DNA from: Devosia sp. FJ2-5-3
Lineage (GTDB): Bacteria; Pseudomonadota; Alphaproteobacteria; Rhizobiales; Devosiaceae
Assembly (NCBI RefSeq): GCF_029201545.1
Contig: NZ_CP104007.1
Span: 1,832,501 to 1,896,500, forward strand
Reading direction: 5' to 3'
Length of the DNA stretch: 64,000 nt
Below the pieces are notes generated by a model. The model did no database searches, had not been told where the DNA came from, and saw nothing but the letters and a program-made list of their open reading frames with translations. Positions 58,355-64,000 of this stretch are shown here, piece after piece. How positions within the stretch are numbered: position 1 is the stretch's first letter; every line of letters begins with the position of its first letter. The position numbers and the translations under genes are program-made.

Positions 58355-60085
58355 TCAGGCGAGCTGAAACTGGGGTGAACTCATGATGAGGTGGGCGACC
58401 GAGCGCAGCGGATGCTCCAGATAGGTTTCAGCCTGGCTGAGATCGGCGGTCCCCAATTGCTCGGTGAGGGTGGTGACCAGCGCCTGCCGCGCCGGTGGCG
58501 CCAGCGGAACGCGCAGGAGCTGGCCGAGCAGCACGTCGACCGCCTCGGCCGCAGTGCGCGCGCCAGCATCTCTGACAATGTCAGACAGGCTGAACTGGGC
58601 GGCAGCCCGCGGCAGCGGCTTGAGTTTGCGCAGCGCCTCGGAATAGCCCATCAGGCTGGCATAACGGGTGTTGAAGGTTTCCTGGATTCCGGCCGTGCTG
58701 CTGGGCGCCGCATCATCTTCGAGCGTGGCGGCGGTGATCTCCATGCCGGCGATGATGTTGCGATTGACCCGCCGCACTTCGCCGCCCGGATTGTGATTGG
58801 GATCGCGGAACTCGATGATATTGGGGAACATGACTTCCCGGGCGAAATTAGCCCGCTCATAGAGCAGTCCGGGCGTGATCCAGCTGCGGCCCTCGCCCCA
58901 GCCGGCCACAGTGGGGGGATATAGGAGCACCTGACCGAGCGTTTTGCAGACGGTGTGCGGATCGGGAATGCCCGGAAGTTCGGAGAGGCCGAGTTTGCGA
59001 TAGGTGGAAACCAGGAGCTCCGTTGGCGACTTGATGTGCGTGCCGACCGAGGCTTCGCTGTAAAAATCTTCCGAGAGAAATATCGCCGTCAGGAAGGGCG
59101 CGATTTCGTAGCTATTGTCGCGCAGGAGATCGCCGAGCTGTTCGGCAAAGTCAGGACTCAGCTGATCGCGGACGAAGAAGCGATAGAGAGCGCTCGCGAT
59201 ATAGGTCGCCGTCTGCTTTTGCTCGAGGATGATCCGCAGAATATCCTCTCCGCTGAAGTTGCCCTCGCGCCCAAGGAAGCGCTTGGTGCCGCCATCGTGC
59301 TTGTCGGGGTCGACGACGAAAGTGAGATCGTCATTGCCCCAGCCGGTGAAGGCGCGGGCGGCCTCGCGAATGTCGTCCTCGGTGTAATTGCCGACGCCCA
59401 TGGTGAAGAGTTCCATGACCTCGCGGCCGAAATTCTCGTTGGGAGCGCCCTTCACGTTTTGCGCCGCGTCGAGGAACACCAGCATCGCCGGGTCCTTGGC
59501 GACGGCAATGAGAAGGTCGCCGAAATTGCCGGTGGCACCCTTACGCAACGTATCAAGCTGGAGCTGCATCTTGCGATAATCGCGAAGCTTTTCTTCGCTG
59601 GTCGCAAAATGGCCGTGCCAGAAAAGCGTCATCTTTTCTTCGAGCGGACGATTGCTTCTCACCATCCGGTCGAGCCACCAGAAGGCGAGGCGCCGCGTTT
59701 CCAGGACAGTGGCGCGAAGCCAATAAAAGAATCGGTTGGTGACGGGCTGCAGAGGACGGTCGCCGGACGGTTTGACACGCACGCCCATGGCTTCGCCGCT
59801 GCGCTCGGCCAGTTCGGTCGCTGCCGGCCGGCTGACGGGGAAGTCCTTGAAGGACGGCTCCCAGAACCCGGATTCCTCGAAGGCCGGGAGATGGGAATTG
59901 TCCGCGTGCATGTAGTCGACGAAGGAGGCCACGGCCTCTTGTGGGGACATTTGCGCCAGACGCTCGATTTGCGCCGGGGTGCCGCCGAAGCCCGCGCGCT
60001 CGAGCAGATGCGCCGCACGCTCATAGGTCCAGTCAGCGACGCTGATCGGCGACAGATTTTCGATTGTGATTGATCCAGTCGACAC
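58355..60085 (-). CDS. DUF1800 family protein
   Basis: About 576 residues. The N-terminal YERAAHLLERAGFGGTPAQIERLAQMSP is the family signature, and RLAFWWLDRMVRSNRPLEEKMTLFWHGHFATS, NENFGREVMELFTMGVGNYTEDDIREAARAFTGW and FFVRDQLSPDFAEQLGDLLR are strongly conserved. The function is unknown. The GTG at 60085 has GGGGA just upstream; a GTG at 60139 gives 594 residues but has no ribosome-binding site. No signal peptide is seen. It is 20 bases upstream of the DUF1501 gene, its usual partner. Confidence 0.9.
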   Translation of the reverse strand: MSTGSITIENLSPISVADWTYERAAHLLERAGFGGTPAQIERLAQMSPQEAVASFVDYMHADNSHLPAFEESGFWEPSFKDFPVSRPAATELAERSGEAMGVRVKPSGDRPLQPVTNRFFYWLRATVLETRRLAFWWLDRMVRSNRPLEEKMTLFWHGHFATSEEKLRDYRKMQLQLDTLRKGATGNFGDLLIAVAKDPAMLVFLDAAQNVKGAPNENFGREVMELFTMGVGNYTEDDIREAARAFTGWGNDDLTFVVDPDKHDGGTKRFLGREGNFSGEDILRIILEQKQTATYIASALYRFFVRDQLSPDFAEQLGDLLRDNSYEIAPFLTAIFLSEDFYSEASVGTHIKSPTELLVSTYRKLGLSELPGIPDPHTVCKTLGQVLLYPPTVAGWGEGRSWITPGLLYERANFAREVMFPNIIEFRDPNHNPGGEVRRVNRNIIAGMEITAATLEDDAAPSSTAGIQETFNTRYASLMGYSEALRKLKPLPRAAAQFSLSDIVRDAGARTAAEAVDVLLGQLLRVPLAPPARQALVTTLTEQLGTADLSQAETYLEHPLRSVAHLIMSSPQFQLA

Positions 60086-60195
60086 TGGCTTCCCCGCGAA
60101 TTTAGTCTGATGTTGGAAGGGCGGCTTGGGCCGGGACACATGCTGAAACGGGGCTAAGACCCTGTGACTGCAATAGGATTGGCCTATCGGGGAGA

Positions 60196-61029
60196 TCAGG
60201 ACGCAAGGCTCGCTCCACCGAAAGCACCCGCAAGTTCCTCGAGCTCAGCGCCGTCGCGAACCATGTCGTGGATGCGGCCCCACAGATGCTCGCGCATCTG
60301 TTTGAACGCGGGCAGGGTGCGCGGATCGTTCTGCCAGCGCGGCTCGGGAAAGCTGACATCGGCGATATCGTCGATGCGGCCTGGGCGAGGCCGCAGCAAA
60401 ATCACGCGTTGCGACAGGAGCACGGCCTCGTCGATGTCGTGGGTGACAAACACGATGGCGATGCCGCGACGCGACCAGAGTTGGAGCAGCTCCATACGCA
60501 AGACTTCTCGCGTCATCGCATCAAGCGCTGCAAAGGGCTCGTCCATGAGGAGCACCTTGGGTTCCACCGCCAGAGCGCGGGCAAGGCCAACGCGCTGCTG
60601 CATGCCGCCTGACAATTCATGCGGAAAGGCTTCGGCGAAATCACGCAGGCCGACCGCGCCCAGAAGTGCTCGGGCACGAGCAGGACGTTCGCTGCCCGAC
60701 AGGCCCTTGAGCTTCAGGACGAACTCGATATTCGCCGCCACCGTCAGCCAGGGCAGGAGGCGGGCGGACTGAAAAACCATGGCGAGATCGGGCCCCGGTT
60801 CCGGGGCAACACCCTGCACGCGAATTTCGCCTTCGTCAGCCGCGATGAGCCCGTTGATGAGGCGGAGCAAAGTCGTCTTGCCGCAGCCGCTGGGGCCGAC
60901 GAGGCTGACGAATTCTCCCGGATTGACGTCAAAAGAAATGTCCTGGAGGGCGCGGATCTGCCCCTCCTTGAACGACTTGCCGACATTGCGGAGAGAGATG
61001 ATGGGCTGCACGGTCTTGTCCATGGTCAC
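60196..61029 (-). CDS. ABC transporter ATPase (nitrate/sulfonate/taurine type)
   Basis: 277-residue importer ATPase. Walker A is GPSGCGKTT, the signature LSGGMQQR, Walker B LLMDEPFAALDA and the switch VTHDIDEA. The LPWLTVAANIEF segment is typical of the SsuB/TauB group. The GTG at 61029 overlaps the permease stop by 4 bases; an ATG at 61023 is an alternative. The motor is shared by the permease upstream and presumably the binding protein at 55981. Confidence 0.93.
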   Translation of the reverse strand: MTMDKTVQPIISLRNVGKSFKEGQIRALQDISFDVNPGEFVSLVGPSGCGKTTLLRLINGLIAADEGEIRVQGVAPEPGPDLAMVFQSARLLPWLTVAANIEFVLKLKGLSGSERPARARALLGAVGLRDFAEAFPHELSGGMQQRVGLARALAVEPKVLLMDEPFAALDAMTREVLRMELLQLWSRRGIAIVFVTHDIDEAVLLSQRVILLRPRPGRIDDIADVSFPEPRWQNDPRTLPAFKQMREHLWGRIHDMVRDGAELEELAGAFGGASLAS

Positions 61030-61904
61030 CGCCCGTTCGCCAGGCTGACACGCCAGCGCCCGAGGCGCCGCTCGGCAAAGCGCAACAGGGCGGTAATAGC
61101 CGTGCCCAGGGCCATCAGCACGATGACCACCGCGAAATACCGGTCCATCTGGAAGCGATTGCCGGCGGCGGCGAGGAGGCCGCCGAGGCCCGATTGTGCC
61201 ATCGTCAGCTCAGCGATCACCGTGCCGACGGTGCAGATCGCCGCCCCGATGCGCAAACCGCTGAGGATCGAGGGCAGGGCGTCCGGCACCATGACTTTCC
61301 AGAACAGGGTCGCGCGCCGGGCGCCAAAGGCCCGCGCCATTTCAACGAGGTCCTTGTTGGCGTTGGCGATGCCGGCCGTCGTATTGATCAGGATCGGGAA
61401 GAAGGCCGCGTTCCAGACCACGACCACCTTGGCTTCGGTGTAGAGACCGAACCAGACGATGATCAGCGGGATAAAGGCGGCTCCGGGCGTCGAATTCATG
61501 GCGTTGACGAACGGCTCGAGGACACGTCCCAGAACGCGAAAGCCTCCGAGGAGAACGCCCAGAAAGATGCCGGTGCTGGCTGAAAGCAGAAATCCGAGGG
61601 TGATCACGGTGAGCGACTGCCCAAGCCCCGACAGCATCGTGCCGTCGGACCACATCTGGATGCTTTCTTCCACGACGTCAGTGGGGCTCGGCATGAGCAA
61701 ATTGCCGCCTACGGCGTTGAGGGCATACATCCCTGCCAGCAAACCCAGTCCGATCAGGATCTGCGTGCCGAAAACCGCACCGCTTTCGAGGCTGCGCTGC
61801 CGACGGGCCCGAATGACATGGGCCGAAAGTGCGGGAGCTGCGGACACAGACCGCTTTGGTCCGCGTTCGCGTAACAGCGGTCGTTCCGCCCGCTCAACTG
61901 ACAT
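61026..61904 (-). CDS. ABC transporter permease (nitrate/sulfonate/taurine type)
   Basis: 292-residue membrane subunit with a roughly 50-residue charged N-terminal extension before the first hydrophobic segment (about 46-66). The EAA-like loop is at KDLVEMARAFGARRATLFWKVMVPDALPS. The LAELTMAQSGLGGLLAA-type region is also seen. The ATG at 61904 has AGAAGAG upstream; a longer frame from 62024 would cover the divergent promoter. It is first in the operon. Confidence 0.92.
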   Translation of the reverse strand: MSVERAERPLLRERGPKRSVSAAPALSAHVIRARRQRSLESGAVFGTQILIGLGLLAGMYALNAVGGNLLMPSPTDVVEESIQMWSDGTMLSGLGQSLTVITLGFLLSASTGIFLGVLLGGFRVLGRVLEPFVNAMNSTPGAAFIPLIIVWFGLYTEAKVVVVWNAAFFPILINTTAGIANANKDLVEMARAFGARRATLFWKVMVPDALPSILSGLRIGAAICTVGTVIAELTMAQSGLGGLLAAAGNRFQMDRYFAVVIVLMALGTAITALLRFAERRLGRWRVSLANGR

Positions 61905-61971
61905 AAAAATTCTCTTCTGCAATATGGCGCGACTGTCACCCGACACCCGCCACGCGACAAGCTCATCGGCG

Positions 61972-61988
61972 CCTATCGATGCGATAGG
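61972..61988. promoter_or_regulatory. LysR-type operator candidate
   Basis: CCTATCG-ATG-CGATAGG is a perfect 7-base-pair inverted repeat containing the T-N11-A pattern of LysR-type binding sites. It lies in the 201-base gap between the divergent permease and LysR genes. Confidence 0.6.
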
Positions 61989-62105
61989 AAAAACCAAATT
62001 GCCGCTGCAAACGCTTGAAACCAAAGAGTTCAGCCTTTCAGCCTCGCGCTTTTGCGCTAGAAGCGGAGGATGGCGGGTGCGTATTTGGCGCTGGGAGAGT
62101 TTGGC

Positions 62106-63152
62106 ATGGCGAGGAATAGCAAGCGTTCAGATCCGAGCGATGCAGGGGCAGTGGGGCGGCTGCAGCCCAAGGCCAGTGACCTCACGCTTCATCAACTACG
62201 CATCTTCTGGGCTGTGGCTCATTCGGAAACGCTGACCCGCGCCGCCAAGCAGCTCGGTCTGGCTCAGCCTTCGCTCTCCCAACAGCTGGGCAAGCTCGAG
62301 GCCAATGTGGGTACACTATTGTTCCATCGGCGTTCGAACGAGATGGAGCTGACCGAAGCCGGCCACTTCCTGTTGCCCAAGGTCGAGCAGGTTCTCCGGA
62401 ACATTGCCGAGGTCGAAGATGGATTGGCGCAGTTTCGCGGTGGTGACCGCATGACCCTGCGCATCGCCGGGATCAACTCGGTGCTTCGTGTTTTGATGCC
62501 CGAGGTCATCACGCTGATGCAGGAGCGCTATCCGGGCGTCGACTTCGACCTCCAGGAGAGTGCGCCCGCCGAGATCCTGGACATGCTCTATAGCCGGCGG
62601 GTCAATCTGGGTCTGTTGGCTACCAATTCGGTGGCGCAGGCCAGCGTGGGCCTTGTGCAGATCCCGCTGGTGGACGACCCCTATGTCCTGGCGGTGCCCG
62701 AAAACATGGTGCTCGATGGCGTCGTCGATCCGCAGATAGAACTGCCGCCCGAGCAGCTTGCCGTTCTCAATCGCTCTATTCAGTTCATCTTTGGCAGCCA
62801 GCAGGCGCAACGGGTTGCGGATTGGTATGACAGCGTACTGCCTCAGCACCGGATAATTGCCAAGTGCCGCAGCTACGATACGGCCATTGGACTTGTTCGC
62901 GCCGGGGCGGGCGTGTGCCTGGCTCCAGGGCTGACAGCGCTTCAGCAGCCTGATCGTGCCGAAAGCCTGCGCCTTTATCGTGTGCAAGCGCCGGAGCGCA
63001 AGATTGCAGCCCTCATCCCCTCGCAGTACCGCTATGCAGAGCCGTACAAGGGCCTGCTCGACATCCTGCAGAGCATTTCCAATCGCCACGCCATTCCCGG
63101 GCTACTGGAGACCCCGCCCTTCCTGATGAGGGCGCAGACGGCGAATTTGTGA
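62106..63152 (+). CDS. LysR-family transcriptional regulator
   Basis: 348 residues. The helix-turn-helix reads LHQLRIFWAVAHSETLTRAAKQLGLAQPSLSQQLGKLE at about 27-64, followed by the co-inducer domain. A 25-residue charged N-terminal extension precedes the helix-turn-helix. GGGAG 8 bases before the ATG at 62106 supports this start over an ATG at 62070. Similar LysR proteins (CmpR/Cbl-like) regulate nitrate, cyanate or sulfonate transport. Divergent orientation makes it the likely regulator of the 55981-61904 operon. Confidence 0.92.
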   Translation: MARNSKRSDPSDAGAVGRLQPKASDLTLHQLRIFWAVAHSETLTRAAKQLGLAQPSLSQQLGKLEANVGTLLFHRRSNEMELTEAGHFLLPKVEQVLRNIAEVEDGLAQFRGGDRMTLRIAGINSVLRVLMPEVITLMQERYPGVDFDLQESAPAEILDMLYSRRVNLGLLATNSVAQASVGLVQIPLVDDPYVLAVPENMVLDGVVDPQIELPPEQLAVLNRSIQFIFGSQQAQRVADWYDSVLPQHRIIAKCRSYDTAIGLVRAGAGVCLAPGLTALQQPDRAESLRLYRVQAPERKIAALIPSQYRYAEPYKGLLDILQSISNRHAIPGLLETPPFLMRAQTANL

Positions 63153-63412
63153 TTTTATCACGGCGCTGTTTCTCGCAATGGCGCGGCCATGAAGTGCTTG
63201 CCTATAGCGCATGGGATTGCCGTACGCCGGGATGTAAGGGGAGGGAAGGCGGGGTAGTGCACAGCTGAGACGTCGCTTCCGCGCCACATCGTCATTTTGG
63301 AGCAGGATCGCCGCGGCGTAGTGCGAGCACCAAACTAGAACAAATTTTGCAAACCAATTGCAAACTGGCCCGCAGAAGACTGAGGCAATGCCTGCTAAGT
63401 CATTGGATTTTG

Positions 63413-63488
<76 letters not shown>

Positions 63489-63552
63489 AGTGGCAGCCGT
63501 CTAGCATTGCTATTGTCGGCTCGCAAGATGGGGGGAGTGCTTTTGGCACAGC

Positions 63553-63720
63553 TCATTTTGGCTTGGGCGGAGGGGTTGGCCTGGGAGCCGTCCGCTGGTC
63601 GCCGACGGGTTGATCCAAGGTGGATCCGCCCTTCTTCCGACCCAGATCGTCAATGTTGTCGTCCTGCTGCTCACCCGGGGTCGTCTCGAGGGGGGCCGGC
63701 GTCGACTTGTTGCTCGTCAT
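63553..63720 (-). CDS. Small hydrophilic hypothetical protein
   Basis: 55 residues rich in Pro, Asp, Thr and Gln, with a central QDDNIDDLGRKKGG segment and a proline-rich tail (TAPRPTPPPKPK). It looks intrinsically disordered. GGAG 9 bases before the ATG at 63720 is a good ribosome-binding site; a longer frame to 63750 has none. Its gene lies just upstream of the tRNA-Thr gene on the same strand. No function is recognised. Confidence 0.55.
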   Translation of the reverse strand: MTSNKSTPAPLETTPGEQQDDNIDDLGRKKGGSTLDQPVGDQRTAPRPTPPPKPK

Positions 63721-64000
63721 CTTGGCGCTCCTTTGGCTTTCACAAAGCAAACCGGCGGCGCGACCGAGAGTTCCCGACGACCTCCCAGTTGGGGCAGAAC
63801 TATTTTTTCGTCATTGCCGCTCGAAACGAACATTAAGCTTCGACGAATTCTCGGCTGGTGGAGGGGCTTGGCGGGCAGGGTCGCAAGCCCGCACAAATTT
63901 GCCAAACGGCCCTGAAAGCCCAGCAAATCCGGCACTTTGCGGCTTGATGGAAAGCGCTGGTCACCGTAACCAAGGGCGTGGTTGGGGGCCGCGTGTTTTT
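63721..64000. other. Terminal region without recognised genes
   Basis: The last 280 bases hold only short overlapping frames without ribosome-binding sites or known motifs. A promoter for the small protein at 63553-63720 presumably lies here. The region runs out of the window. Confidence 0.5.

Noticed and set aside
63149..63161. GTGAT-TTT-ATCAC hairpin at the LysR stop
   Set aside because: Only 5 AT-rich base pairs, overlapping the stop codon and without a T-run.

Overview
The window reads as a chromosomal stretch of a high-GC, free-living alphaproteobacterium. The dense, overlapping ABC-transporter operons, the oxidative hexuronate enzymes (uronate dehydrogenase, KdgD) and the tRNA gene with an encoded CCA end fit Hyphomicrobiales, perhaps Devosia-like; this placement is inference. 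Two chromosomal landmarks are present, rsgA (43394-44380) and a tRNA-Thr(UGU) gene (63413-63488). No insertion sequence, phage gene, CRISPR array or rRNA was seen.

Layout. (1) 1-3572, +: tail of an aldehyde dehydrogenase, a creatininase-family hydrolase, a Gfo/Idh/MocA oxidoreductase and a GntR regulator. (2) 3717-11966, +: eight-gene operon with a peptide/opine-type ABC importer (binding protein, two ATPases, two permeases) interleaved with three apparently cytoplasmic phosphoesterases (glycerophosphodiesterase, NPP-type phosphodiesterase, HAD phosphatase). (3) 12043-22597: hexuronate locus with lactonase and GntR regulator (-), uxuA (+), kdgD (-), then binding protein, two permeases, a double ATPase and udh (+); repeated TCATAC sites lie in both divergent promoter regions. 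(4) 22957-24051: LuxR regulator. (5) 24232-31074: ribose-type ABC importer and a tagatose/psicose-3-epimerase-like enzyme (-), with a divergent AraC regulator. (6) 31076-40398, -: nine tightly packed genes (flavin monooxygenase, DsbA-like isomerase, M19-like protein, polyamine-type ABC importer, carboxylesterase, LysR). (7) 40696-46025: cupin, TetR plus reductase, small basic protein, rsgA, LuxR, DUF1127-like small protein. (8) 46133-54517: two-component system whose kinase carries a C-terminal periplasmic binding-protein domain, facing a PhnD-like binding protein and an Fe/2-aminoethylphosphonate-type ABC importer, with a Pho-box-like direct repeat between them. (9) 54593-55753: remnants of a GH95 glycosidase and an LplA-type binding protein. 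(10) 55981-63152: nitrate/taurine-type ABC importer split by a DUF1800/DUF1501 pair, with a divergent LysR regulator. (11) 63413-63720: tRNA-Thr and a small protein.

Most of the window is uptake and catabolism of plant- or soil-derived compounds. Each module pairs an importer with intracellular enzymes and a local regulator. Best-supported chemistry: hexuronates are imported, oxidised by Udh to an aldarolactone, opened by the lactonase, and (after a dehydratase not in this window) dehydrated and decarboxylated by KdgD to 2-ketoglutarate semialdehyde, while UxuA feeds the isomerase branch. The most unusual objects are the kinase-binding-protein fusion beside a phosphorus-type transporter, the DUF1800/DUF1501 pair inside a transporter operon, and the operon of intracellular phosphodiesterases inside a peptide-type importer.
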